Positions 1 to 10,306 of a DNA stretch of 64,000 nucleotides are shown piece by piece. Origin of the DNA: Rhizomys pruinosus. Its lineage: Eukaryota > Chordata > Mammalia > Rodentia > Spalacidae. The stretch is taken from the NCBI GenBank assembly GCA_009823505.1, contig VZQC01006250.1, positions 1,550,149 through 1,614,148 on the forward strand. Reading direction: 5' to 3'. Within the stretch, counting starts at the first letter, position 1; every line of letters starts with the position of its first letter. A program made the translations under genes and the position numbers. Below the pieces are notes generated by a model that saw only the letters and a list, made by a program, of their open reading frames with translations, searched no databases and was not told the DNA's origin.

Positions 1-69
1 AGATAATTGGTAACTTGTCACATTTATCTAAATAATGTTAGTCTGTTTGACAGTTCTTAGCAAATACAT

Positions 70-265
70 GTATGTGCTAGATACTGTAGTGAAAAATTTG
101 ATACATTTTTCAAACCTCTCCAACTTCTACAGGATAAATTTTTAAAGTTAGGGAAACAAGGCTCAAAAAGGGGAAGAAAGTTGCCTAAGGTCTCAGAGCT
201 AGTGTCCCCATAGTAAAGGGCACAGATGTTAGGGGAGGAGGCCAGGTCTGGGAGGTTCACTCTGC
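70..265 (+). mobile_element. MIR SINE, ancient
   Basis: The order of MIR landmarks is recognisable: TATGTGCTAGATACTG near the left end, a 'GGATAAATTTTTAAAG...GAAACAAGGCTCA' segment matching the 'gatgaggaaactgaggctca' core, then TTGCCTAAGGTCTCAGAGCT matching 'ttgcccaaggtcacacagct'. It is diverged, as expected for a mammal-wide element. There is no coding content. Confidence 0.7.
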
Positions 266-1050
266 CCGCCTGCATTGTACCTCCCTGGGTGACTGTTTAT
301 AGAACGGGGACTTTTCATCCGTGTGCACAAAACAACAAGCACAGCCGGCTTTCCTGGCGGGGAGCAGACCGCGCATGAGCAGCCGCGCTCCATGCTCCGT
401 GGATGCTGGACCGCTCGCAGAGAGGCAGCTAGGTCAGCAGGAACCCAGAGAGCCTGGATGTTGAGTGGACCGTTAAGAAAAGCCGCTCTCCAATTTCTTC
501 CCCTGGGTTCTGCTGGTTAGAAAAACCAAAGCTGCTAATGTCACCCACCACTAGAGAACAGGGAGCTGGAGCCCTGGGGGAGGGACCACCCGCAGGAGGC
601 CTAATCAACGTCAGGCTTCCCAGCACGAGCACCGAGGACACGGGGCTCCACGATGAGACAGTCACCACCGTGAAATGCCTCCCACCCTCCCCAGGACGAC
701 CACAAGAACAGGGAGAGCTGAGGCAGATTCTGCGGCCTCAGCCCTAGGAGCCGAGGTAACTCGGGGAGGCCTGGCGACCCGGTGTCCCTGCAGAGCTGAG
801 CTCTGCTTCCCAAGGCCCGCGTGGCTTCCCACACAGCCGAGGTTCCACTCTTGTAGAATCAAGTCAAGAGCCAAGTCTTTCACCTATTCCTTAGGGGATG
901 GCTTCCGGGGCTCCTAACAAGGGCTTAAAGAGGGTGTGGCTATGGCTGCCCCACAGAACAAGAAAGGGGCAGAATCTGGCCCCTGTCCTGGTCTATCACA
1001 TGCACTCCAGAGAACAGATGGCAAGCCCAGTGCTGAATTATAAAAGAAAA
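266..1050. other. Unique sequence, moderately GC-rich
   Basis: No repeat family or exon recognised. Positions 340-800 carry scattered CpGs and are GC-richer than the neighbours, but there is no TATA box, splice pair or conserved reading frame to support a promoter or exon. Short frames on both strands overlap each other, which argues against coding. Confidence 0.4.
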
Positions 1051-1127
1051 GGAGAGCTGGGGTGCACCTCAGTGGCATAGTGCTGGGCTGGCAAGCATGC
1101 TGGAGACCCCTAGCGCCACGGACACAA
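1051..1127 (+). mobile_element. ID-type SINE (tRNA-Ala/BC1-like), diverged
   Basis: GAGCTGGGGTGCACCTCAGT followed by GGCATAGTGCTGGGCTGGCA resembles the ID head 'ggggatttagctcagtggtagagcgcttgcctagca', which holds the A-box. The B-box half is degraded ('gagacccctagcgcca'). It is a retroposon copy and not a tRNA gene. Confidence 0.55.
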
Positions 1128-1171
1128 ACAGGCCAGCTGTTAACACCAGAAATGTGCCTTAGAGCCTCTGG

Positions 1172-1606
1172 CTTCTTATTTTATTATTTTTTATGGATAT
1201 GAGTGTTTTCCCTGCATGTGTGTAAGTGTGCCCACGTCGTGCAATGCCGGCAGAAGTCACGAGAGGGTGTCAGATCACCTGGAACTGGCGTGTGGGGGCT
1301 GGGAATCGAACCCTGGTCCTCTGCAAGGGCAGCCAGTGCTCTTTTTTTTTTTTTTGTTTTTTTTTAATGTGTAATGAAGGATTGTCTCAGCAGGTCTGTG
1401 CACCCGTGTCGTGCAATGCCGCGGAGGTCAGAAGAGGGTCTCGGATTCCCCTGGAACTGGAGTTCTCCTGGAATTGGAGTTACAGACGGTTCTTAGCCGC
1501 CATGTGGGTGCTGGGGATCGAACCCGGGTCCTCTGCAAGAGCGTCGGTGCTCTTAACCGCTAGGCTATCTCTCCAGCCCAGCCAGTGCTCTTAATTGCTA
1601 AGCACC
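1172..1606 (-). mobile_element. B2 SINE, split by a younger B2
   Basis: The reverse complement of B2 runs from the A-rich tail side (ATGGATATGAGTGTTTTCCC) to 'ggtcctctgcaagggcagccagtgctctt' at 1343. It resumes at 1593 with 'aattgctaagc'. The gap is filled by another B2 flanked by a 13-bp duplication. Confidence 0.85.
1344..1579 (-). mobile_element. B2 SINE nested in B2
   Basis: A complete minus-strand B2 from poly(T) (1344) to the head 'ggctatctctccagccc' (1579). It is flanked by the perfect TSD AGCCAGTGCTCTT at 1331-1343 and 1580-1592. It carries an internal duplication of 'cctggaa(c/t)tggagtt' (about 1448-1482). It belongs to the local subfamily with 'gtcgtgcaatgccgcggagg'. Confidence 0.92.
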
Positions 1607-2342
1607 AAGCCTCTGTCTTCTCTGAGGTCACCATGTTCATCCTCCTTTCCTCTCTTCCCCTCACCTCGGCCTCCCTCTGTCCTGATTTATTGTTTCACCT
1701 TCATCCTCCTGTGAACCATCACCCCCTTCACTCTCTCTTCTGTCCATCCTAGAGCTCTGCATCACAGCTCAGGGTGCACTGGGCAGGGCCGTCTTGTATC
1801 ATCAGAGGCATGAAGAGTTCCCAGTATCTTGTGTGCCTTTGCCCTCCGCTAGAGGTTAATACCCTACATTCTGGGTTGAAGGAAGTCACCTGGCATGTTA
1901 AAGAAGTTCCTGCCCAGCATTCAAGGACTAATAATAAACAGTAATATCAAACCCTTGTAGACCAACTTTTACCAAAGTTGACCCCCCCACACACACACAT
2001 TTCTTAGCAAATGTTCGTAGTTTGTCCTAGCTTGATGGAGCTTTTCTGTCCTTTGGGACACACAGATGCAGTAGGAGAGTCACACTGTGAAGCTGAGGCC
2101 TGCTAACTCGTGAACTACCTTTTTAGAAGCTCTGGAAACAGAATCCTCCATGGAGATGCAGAGGCTGGTCCCAAGGTACCATGGCTCACAGTCCTTTCCT
2201 ACCCCTGCAGGGTCATTCCTTCTGACACATACATTAGCTTCCTTTGCCAAACTGATGTAGTTGGGAAGAGGGAACATCAGTTGAAGACTTTTCTCAACCA
2301 GACTGGCCTATGGTAATGTCTTTGCAGCATTTTCTTATGAAA
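1607..2342. other. Unique sequence
   Basis: No element recognised apart from a short C/CA-rich stretch at about 1981-2000. Short frames on both strands around 2080-2316 overlap and show no domain. Confidence 0.4.
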
Positions 2343-2895
2343 GAGAGCCCAGCCACTGTGGGAGTTGCTCTGCCTAAGCAGCTGGGTGGGCCTGGACTGA
2401 ATAAGGACAGTTGAGCAAGCCAGTGTGAAAGCTGACGAGCTGCCCCTCTCCATGGTCTGTGATTCGGCTCCTGCCTTCAGGTTATTACCCTGCTTGAGCT
2501 CTTGCCTTGGCTTCCCTTGATCATGTACTGGAATCAGTAAGCCAAATAACCCCTTTCCTCCTTATTTGAGCTTAGAGTTGAAGGTTCCAGAGGAATTTGA
2601 GTGTGTCATAGCAGGTAGGCACGGTGAGGTGGCTGGAGCAGGGACGGAAGCTAAGCATACATCTTCATGAAGGAGCAGGGAGCAGAGGGGGACTGAGGAT
2701 CAGACAAGGCTTAAAACTCACAAACCCACCAGCAAGGCCACACATCCTAAAATCTCCCAAAACAGCGCCCCCAACTGAGGACAAAAATGTCCAAATACAT
2801 GGAGCCTACAGGGGACATTCTCATTCAGACCACCACACTCCCCAAGTTGCTTTGTGTTCAGTATTTTATCACAGCAGCAGAAACCATGCTAGAAG
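2343..2895 (+). mobile_element. ERVL-type rodent LTR fragment, interrupted
   Basis: 2343-2576 matches the right two-thirds of the LTR seen at 15570, 17124 and 32463 (landmarks 'gagcaagccagtg', 'tccatgg', 'ctcctgcc', 'ccaaataacccctttcctcc'). Its end, 'ccaagttgctttgtg...tatcacagcagcagaaa', appears only after 2842. A different LTR occupies the middle. Confidence 0.7.
2577..2841 (-). mobile_element. LTR-B (second rodent LTR family), nested
   Basis: Reverse-complement copy of the LTR also present at 37343-37801, 61067-61420 and as a fragment at 31450. The signature is 'tggtttgaatgagag' plus a cccccataggct-like box, read on the minus strand. It interrupts the preceding LTR, so it inserted later. 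Confidence 0.65.
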
Positions 2896-2999
2896 AGTGC
2901 CCTTCATTTAAATGAGAGGAGCTACTCCCAGCCTTCTCTGCTGCTAAACAATAAACTCTCCCATGCAGAGTTAGATGGCAGCATCTGGAGGGCTTGCCC

Positions 3000-3155
3000 T
3001 GTAAGATTAGCAAACCTTTTCTTCATAGGGGAGGGTGTTAAATAATTTCATGTTGCAAGAAAAATGGCCTTAGACAATACATAAATAAATGGCCTGATTC
3101 TGTTCCAACAAAATTTTGTTTACAACAGGGAGCTGGCCAACTCCTGCTCTAGGGT
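3000..3155 (+). mobile_element. hAT-Charlie type MER fragment, ancient DNA transposon
   Basis: 'GCCTTAGACAATACATAAAT', 'attctgttccaacaaaattttgtttacaa' and 'gctggccaactcctg' in order match a common mammalian hAT-type MER element ('agacaatacgtaaacgaatg...gttccaataaaactttatttac...gtttgccgacccctg'). The exact subfamily name is uncertain. Confidence 0.6.
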
Positions 3156-3514
3156 GTTGATTCTTGATCAGATCCAAGTCAACCAGAGAAAACTGCTGCC
3201 GAAAGGACTCCTGATGCCCTGAGGATATACTTTTCAGGTGCACGTAGCCTCATATGACAAGGTGACCACTACAGGAGATGAAGCAACATGGCAGTAATAC
3301 ATGCGCTATTGACCATAGCATTATGAACTCCTACTGCATGCTGGGTAGTAAACGTTTAATGTACTCCCCTCCCCAGGTTCATAGAAACTTCATACTGTCA
3401 CAGCTGAGTTCAGAGGTGGAATCTTTAAGAAGGACATAGGGCTCTGAGTTCATAAATGGACTATTATCCCTGCCCCTGCCTCTCACTGCCTGCCTACCTT
3501 CCTCCTCCTCCTCT

Positions 3515-3551
<37 letters not shown>

Positions 3552-3803
3552 TATGTGATACCTTTTTCCACTTTATGTGCCAGCTGTAGTCTCCCCTCTC
3601 CCGATCTTAGACTCCAAATATTCTAGTATTATGGGCCAAATAAACTTTCTCATGCATGCAGTAAGCAGATGAAAGTGAACAAAACTCTAGTAAGGCACTC
3701 TGGGGAAAGATGCTCTTTAACCCTGCATAGTACTCTTGTGAAATGCTCCCTGCAGTCATCACTCCCAGTTACAGACAGAGCTGGAGTCCAAGAGAGGACA
3801 GCT
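3156..3803. other. Unique sequence with a (CT)n tract
   Basis: Unique DNA apart from a pyrimidine microsatellite at about 3506-3551 (CTCTCT runs). No exon or element recognised. Confidence 0.45.
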
Positions 3804-4047
3804 AGGGCTGAGGATGTGGCTCAGTTGGTAGATTACCTGCCTAGTCTGCATGAAACCAGGGTTTGATCCCCAGCAACACATAAAGCAGGTATGGTAGTTC
3901 ATGCTGTTGTCTCTGATGGTAGTTCATGTCTGTTGTCCTAGGAGTTTAAAGATATACACAGAAAGATCAGAAGTTCAAGGTCATCTTTACATAGAATTTG
4001 AACCCAGCATGGCCTAGAGACCCAGTCTAAAAACAACAGCAAAAAAG
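3804..4047 (+). mobile_element. B4-type SINE (ID+B1 composite)
   Basis: An ID-like head, AGGGCTGAGGATGTGGCTCA, continues to 'ggtttgatccccagcaacacataaa'. It is followed by a diverged B1-like body ('ggtatggtagttcatg...gatcagaagttcaaggtcatc...agacccagtctaaaaa'), the dimer order of B4. It contains a small internal duplication of 'tggtagttcatg'. Confidence 0.75.
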
Positions 4048-4124
4048 GAGAGAAGGAAAGAAGGAAGGAAGGAAGGAAGGAAGGAAGGAAGGAAGGAAGG
4101 AAGGAAGGAAGGAAAAGAGGAAGC
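4048..4124 (+). repeat. (GGAA)n microsatellite
   Basis: Near-perfect GGAA tetranucleotides grown from the A-rich tail of the preceding SINE. Confidence 0.95.
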
Positions 4125-4342
4125 TGGCTTTCTCAGAGTCAGGAAAGCTCCCTGCAGGCAGATGATTGTAGAGCCCACCCTAGTGTCAGGTGGAAGCCAG
4201 AATCAACTTCCTGCTCCTGCTCTCCATCTTTCAGCATCCCTGGACAACTAGTTCTAGAACCTTCTGAGGATACACAACTCCATGTATGCACAGACCCATT
4301 ATATAAAAAAACAGCAAAGCACCCTCTGCATGTTCAGCTTCA

Positions 4343-4660
4343 TTCATTTCTTTTTTTTTTTAAATTAGTTTTTATTGATGCTTTGTGCATTTCATACATT
4401 TTTTCCAATTCAGTTCAGGCTTATTTCCCTTTCCCTCCCCCCCCACCCCCACCCCATCCCAGATCATGCATTCTGCCATAACTGTCCTGCATCTTTCTCT
4501 CAGTTTTTTTTTTTCATTTTTAGCTATAAGTGATAATCCATGAGTACAAGCATCCGTCATGGAAAACCAATTTGCACGGGCTGTTGTGCCCCAAACACCT
4601 GACAGCCCCACCACCCAGTGGGGTGGTGACAGGTTGTTTTTCAATCAAGTTGACTCCAAA
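4343..4660 (-). mobile_element. L1-like 3' end with poly(A)
   Basis: Read on the minus strand the segment ends in AATAAAAACTAATTT plus oligo(A), preceded by a G-rich tract (rc of 4428-4460), the classic rodent L1 3' UTR layout. Minus-strand 'gaaagatgcaggacagttat...ggcagaatgca' is nearly the same as plus-strand 54770-54820, which lies just downstream of L1 ORF2 sequence. That internal match supports the L1 assignment. Confidence 0.65.
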
Positions 4661-5766
4661 TGAGTGTCCAGACTAAATGGCTGTAGTTTCACCATTCACC
4701 CCCATTCGCAGCCTTACAATTCTACACTCCCCCTCTTCGCAAGGTTGTTCCCTAGGCTTAGAAAAGGGGCACAGTGGATGAGAGGGTAAACACGTCCACA
4801 TCTCTCTGGAGCTGTTGATTGGACCTCTGGTCAATCTGGCCTGTTTTCCTTTCATGGGCTGACAGTTGTCTCCAGGAAATAACCTTTCGATCCTACTAAT
4901 GAAGAACAAGCAATTAGATAGATAGGTATTAAGCAGCACTATATATTATGGTAGTTACTTTAGCATAGACACAGGTTTTGGATATGTGTTAATCCTGAAT
5001 TACAATTTTTCCCCCCTGTTAAATATGACGGGTCTTACTGTGGCTGTATAACATCTCCCAACCTGTAAGGATGTAGAGCTGTGGATCAGCATGGGTTTTT
5101 CTCCAAGGGGAGAGCCCAATAGCCAATTAGATTGGATATACAGGCACATGGCTGCCCTGCTGCACAGTATTTCCAGGTCAGGTGAGGTGTAGCTGGTGCT
5201 GACAGTGGAAGCTTGCTTGACTCAGGGAGACCATATTTGCTTTATTGGTTTAGTGGCCCTTTGGTAACACTCTCTGGCATTCCAGAGGCCCTTCTGTACA
5301 CTTGCATGGTGTGGTCTCAATACCATCCTCCCATGTTAACGTCAGGTCCTTGGCAGCAGGGTCTTATTGCCTCTCCTTCTGTAGGTATCCCAACTTAAGA
5401 GGCAAGTCAGCCCTCCCCTTTTGGGCTTGGATCCCCTGGCCACATACCACCTGGTAGAACAATCCATGTGCGCGATGTCAGAGCTCCTGTATTAAATATT
5501 TTGCTTATGAACATACTAGAGACTTTAGTATTATATTTGGTTCGGAACAGAGGAGGAATCCCCTTCCACAGTTCCCATGTCTGTTATTCAATTAAAGAAG
5601 CAGTTTTACCGGTTCTATAATAGATTACCTCTACAATAGTTGTCTCCAATTTACAGTTGGGGAACGACCTCATCATCGTCATATTTCTCCTTGTTCTATG
5701 GGGTCTTAACCCATCTCTAGGTGGCTCATACCACCTAACACCTAGGGAATACTTTTACCCAGAAGT
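4661..5766 (-). other. Unrecognised transcript-like sequence upstream of an L1-type 3' end
   Basis: In minus orientation this 1.1 kb leads directly into the L1-like 3' end, with no boundary or TSD visible between them. It has no ORF2 similarity that I can see. An 88-codon frame (4673-4939) has no recognisable domain. It could be a long L1 3' UTR variant, an unfamiliar LINE or ERV internal region, or flanking DNA. Confidence 0.35.
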
Positions 5767-6576
5767 TGGCTGACTCTGAGGATATAGAAGGTAGCTGACT
5801 GTGGGGATGGAGAGGGTAGCTGTCTGTGGGGATGGGGAGGGTGGCCGACTCTGGGAATGTGGAGGGTGGCTGACTCTGGGGATGGGGAGGGTGGCTGACT
5901 CTGGGAATGTGGAGGGTGGCTGACTCTGGGAAGTGGAGGGTGGCTGACTCTGGGGGTGGGGAGGGTAGCTGACTCTGGGGATGTGGAGGGTGGCTGACTC
6001 TGGGGATGGGAGGGTAGCTGACTCTGGGGGATGGGGAAGGGTGGCTGACTCTGGGGGTGGGGGATGTTGGGGTGGAGGGTAGCTGACTCTGGGGATGTGG
6101 CGGGTGGCTGACTCAGGGGGTGGGGCGGGTGGCTGCTCTGGGACTGGTCCTGGATCTGGGTGGGAGGGTGGCTGACTCTGGGGATGTGGGAGGGTAGGCT
6201 TTGGATGGGAGGGACTCTGGGGATGGGGGGTGATTTGGGTGGGAGGGTAGCTGACTCTGGGGATGTGGAGGGTGGCTGACTCTGGGGATGGGGAGGGTAG
6301 CTGACTTTGGGGATGGGGAGGGTAGCTGACTCTGGGGATGGGGAGGGTGCCTGACTCTGGGGATGGGGAAGGTTGCTGACTCTGGGGATGGGGAGGGTGC
6401 CTGACTCTGGGGGTGGGGAGGGTAGCTGACTATGGGATGGGGAGGGTGGCTGACTCTGGGGGTATGGAGGGTGGCTGACTTTGGGGGTGGGGAGGGTGGC
6501 TGACTCTGGGGGTGGGGAGGGTAGCTGACTCTGGGGGTGTGGAGGGTAGCTGACTCTGGGGATGTGGAGGCTGGCT
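5767..6576. repeat. 25-bp G-rich minisatellite, about 32 units
   Basis: The unit core is GGGGATGGGGAGGGT followed by (a/g)GCTGACTCT, about 25 bp long, with frequent A/G, ATGTGG and 1-3 bp indel variants. The region around 6130-6235 is the most disordered. The plus strand is strongly G-rich. A minus-strand open frame at 6113-6592 is a by-product of the repeat. Confidence 0.95.
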
Positions 6577-7414
6577 GTACACTCTTTCTCACAATTATGG
6601 GAGTTGCCTGAGATTCCCTGTGAATATGAGTCAGTTGGCTGGTGGGCTGGGTAAGTCTGAAGGGGTTTTGTTTCCAGTCCTAGCTAGGATCACTTGGCAG
6701 ACAATCCTTAGAAGGCAGAGAGAGGAATGGAATCTCAAGGTACCAAGACCTGGACTTTGAATTTGGCACAACCCTAAAGATGACACAATTTACCAGAGAA
6801 GTAGAGACCGAAGGGCACTGTGGCCATGGTCTAATCTACAACTGCTGCTTGGAATGCCTGTTCCAGAAATCTCCATTCCCAGCCAGTATCTTCTAACATC
6901 AAGTACATAGGTGTCCCCAGAGTCCAGCCCTCTGCTATCTCCCTAGAAAACAGTGATTGCTAGGACTGACTTCCCCAGGGGTCATTAAATGAAAGCTTTT
7001 CTCCTCAATCATGGATCCGGAAGTAATGGTGTTCTTTCAGCTGCTCTTTCTGTTGGGGTTCTGATGCTTGCATTTTGCTGTTCCCCTGAGCATGGTGGCC
7101 CACACTGCAGCAGAAGTGTGTGGACATTACACTGGAATCTGACCAGTGCCCACTGTGGAGGCAAACATGGGCCTGGGGTTCTGATGCCTTTCCAGCCTCC
7201 CAGAGAACTCTGGATCTTGGCTTAACCTGCCCAAACGGAGTGGGTATCTTCACCGCCCTCTAGTGACAAGGCTGTCACTTGGCAGGATTCAATTTGGATG
7301 GAGATGGTCAAATTATAATAGGGATATTAGCTTCGAATTTTAAATTAGTTTTCATTTAGAGGCAATAAAGAATAGAGCCTGATAGTCGCTGTTTCATTTA
7401 GAGCCTGTCTACTG
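6577..7414. other. Unique sequence
   Basis: No repeat or exon recognised. The short opposite frames at 6989-7253 overlap and look non-coding. Confidence 0.4.
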
Positions 7415-7570
7415 ATTTTAGAGCCCAGTTCTGGCATCCTTCAGCTGAGTGCCTTTAGGAATGTTGCTTGGCCTCTCTGAACTGAGGGGTGGGCAGGGGG
7501 TGATAGTGCTTGCTTTGAAGGGCAGCTGTGCACATCAGAAACCCGACTGCGTTCAAGCATCTAGTATATC
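7415..7570 (-). mobile_element. MIR SINE, minus strand
   Basis: 'GTTCTGGCATCCTTCAGCTG', 'gtgcctttaggaatgttgcttggcctctctgaact' and 'gggtgatagtgcttgcttt' follow the reversed MIR order ('gttctgccacttactagctg', 'ttgggcaagttacttaacctctctg', 'ataatagtacctacc'). Confidence 0.7.
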
Positions 7571-8555
7571 ACTCACACAGTTTTATTGTAAATGTTATTG
7601 TATTGTTAGGACAATCCTTGCTTCAAAAAATTGTAGCTTTTTGGTCTTGGGTTAGAACATTGGTTCTGGAACACAGCAAAATTGAGTCCTTTACCATGGC
7701 TTGCTCCACTTTCTAGAACATTCTCTTTGGAAATGCCTGTCTCTTTTGTGATTGTTTAAAACCTGTTTTATAAACCTAACCTAAGTGCCACCTCATGCGG
7801 CTCACTGAAGTAGCTTGTATATGCTTTGCACAGGTAAGACTAGCTTTTAAATGGCAAATTTTAACTTGGTATTTTTAAAACCCAAGCTTTGCACTTTATT
7901 CTCATGGACAAAGACAAGGAGGTTTGTGCCAACACTGGTTTCCTTTTCAAATAGTACAGCATTGTTTGGTGCCGTCTCTGGGCACTCAAATATTTAGAAG
8001 AATACTCTTAGAGTGGGTGATGTATCCTGGGCCCAAGTGAACATTGTCAATTCGATATTCACTCAATGCTCTTGGTCACCCAGATGAATGTTGTGACAAA
8101 CAGCTAGGTGGCTCTCCAGTTGCCTATGCTGCCTAAAACTTATTTCAGTGGGAAATGTTATCCCCCTCCCCAAAACTCTTATAACAGGGAAAACAAAGCT
8201 TAGTACAGGCCTTAGAAAGATGAACTTTATGTTGACTAGCCCCTGACTCAAGTTGGCTCATAATAAAATTGAATACATGGAAGTTTTGGTTGAAAGTCTG
8301 CCTGTTAGGGCTGGTCCAGGACATGGCCCATACTTTCAAGCCCTGACTCCAGCTGCTGGCTGGGAGATCATTGGCATGGGCCTTTCTGTCCTTCTCCATA
8401 CCTGGCAACCTGAACTACTGTTCTTGCCATCCTGCTTTGCCTAGAGAAGCCATAATAGAAGGTCTTAGGCGTACCCTGCCACACCCTTCCCCCTGCATCC
8501 CAGAGACACTTGCTGCCGAGACTGCAAACCCGTGCAGTTGTATGGGGATCCCTTG
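7571..8555. other. Unique sequence
   Basis: No element recognised. Frames at 8063-8792 overlap on both strands without domain content. Confidence 0.4.
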
Positions 8556-9112
8556 AAAGAGTAAACATGGAATTACCATGTGATCTAGCAAGTCTGCTTT
8601 GGGCACACATGCAAAATAACTGAAAGCAGAGAGTTCAAGAAATGCTGGCATGGCTATCTCTGTAGCATCAAAGGGCCAGGAGCAACAGAAAGGTCTACTA
8701 ATTGTGAAGAGAACAAACAGACGTGTGCATATACACTGCGGAATATCAGTTGGTACTAAAAGGAAGGAAATTCTAACGAAGCTCCATAACATGATAAAAT
8801 CCGAGTATATTATGCTGAGTGAAGTGAGCTAGTCACAAAGGAAAATACTGTGTAATTCACCTTACATGAGGTACCTAGAAAAGTGAAACTCAAGCAGACA
8901 GAAAACAGAATTGGGGATGGCCAGTGACTGCGGAAGGAGGGAGAGGAGTCAGTGGGTAATGGGTATAGACTCTCAGTTGGGAAAAGTGAAAAAGTCCTAG
9001 AGCTGGTGATGATGACGGCGGTGATGGCTGAACAGGAAAATGAAGTTTGTAATGCCGGTGAGCTGTGCACTTGATCGGCTAAGATCCTGCTTTGTGTATT
9101 TTACTGCAGCAA
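8556..9112 (+). mobile_element. Ancient mammalian L1 (L1M) 3' end
   Basis: The order of ORF2 C-terminus and 3' UTR landmarks is kept: 'gaattaccatgtgatctagcaagtc', 'atacactgcggaatatcag', TATTATGCTGAGTGAAGTGA, 'gacagaaaacagaattgggga', then 'gatggctgaacagg' and 'ctgtgcacttgatcgg'. It is heavily mutated and matches L1MA/L1MB-type elements rather than the young rodent L1 seen elsewhere here. Confidence 0.8.
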
Positions 9113-9836
9113 GAAAGGAAGACCTGTGGTTGAAATGCGGGCCTTCTTGCATCCTCCCTCATGGAGGGCTGTGCTAAAAGGACTGCCCTCTGCCCCACTC
9201 GGCAGGACGCCTGAACCAGGTGGATGCTGACGTGCGGGGGAGCCTGTTGCTTCGGGTTCCTGTTCGGCCCAGGATTATTTTCTAGCCAGCTGCTATGTGG
9301 ATTGGCCGCAGGAACCCAAGAGCCACAAAGACAGCAAATGGTCGGAACACACTGTGCAATCTGGATTCAGAAGAGCGTAAACACTGGAAGGAAGCCAAGG
9401 ACCTGCTCAAAGCGCAAGTTTAAGAAGTTAGGCATACAATCTCCAAGTTCTGGGAAAAGTTAGCCGTAGGGTGGGACGGACAGGAACTTTTTATATAAGT
9501 TGTTCTTGAGGTTTGCAGACCAATCGCTGGAAGCAGTTTTCTTTTTGTGGCACAACATCGCCACCTCATGGACAAAGTTTATATGACATAAAGTTCTCCA
9601 GGCTCAGCTTTGAGCTGAATTGTTGGATTCCCTGCCTTAAATGCCATTTATTTTCAGAGAGAAGCAGTAGAGGACAGCCTCCCCCGCCCCTTTGCCAAAT
9701 AAATATTTGAGGCAAAATAAGATTCTAATGTTGTCTTGACTTCCCTAAAAACGATAACATCTTTATCAGAACTTGACTAGCAGGAGAGGGTCTGGGTTCC
9801 TCTTTGTGGGATTGTTTCCACCCACATATATGAGCT
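9113..9836. other. Unique sequence
   Basis: No repeat, promoter motif or exon pair recognised. Confidence 0.4.
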
Positions 9837-10038
9837 GAAGGAAGAAGAGGAGGAGAAGCAGGAGAAGGGGGAGAGAAGAGGGGAAAAACAAAGGAAGGAG
9901 GAGGAGAGGGAAGAGGAGGGGGAGGAAGAAGGGGAAGAAGAGGAGGAGGAAGAGGAGGAGGAAGAGGATGAAGAAGAGGAGGAAGAGGATGAGGAGGAAG
10001 AGGAAGAGGAGGAGGAGAAAGAGGAGGAGGAGGAGGAA

Positions 10039-10070
<32 letters not shown>

Positions 10071-10306
10071 GGAAGAGGAGGAGGAGGAAGAAGAGGAGGG
10101 GGAAGAGGAGGAAGAGGAGGGGGAAGAAGAGGAGGAGGAAGAGGAGGGGGAAGAGGAGGAGGGGGAAGAGGAGGAGGAAGAGGAAGAGGAGGAAGAGGAT
10201 GAAGAAGAGGAGGAAGAGGATGAGGAGGAAGAAGAGGAGGAAGAGGAAAAGGAGGAGGAGAAAGAGGAGGAGGAAGAAGAGGAGGAGGGGGAAGAGGAAG
10301 AGGAAG
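9837..10306 (+). repeat. 470-bp polypurine (GGA/GAA)n tract
   Basis: Almost uninterrupted purines on the plus strand made of GGA and GAAGA mixtures, with only a few T or C interruptions (for example GATGAAGAAG near 9968 and 10199). All long frames through it (Lys/Arg-rich plus, Ser- or Pro-rich minus) are artefacts of the repeat. Confidence 0.97.

Noticed and set aside
300..800. GC-richer segment as possible CpG-island promoter
   Set aside because: Too short and CpG-poor by eye, with no TATA, initiator or first-exon donor that could be paired.
1051..1127. tRNA-like A-box/B-box sequence
   Set aside because: Part of an ID SINE retroposon with a degraded second half; not a tRNA gene.
6113..6592. 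159-codon minus frame resembling a repetitive structural protein
   Set aside because: Fully explained by the 25-bp minisatellite; the periodicity follows from unit length.
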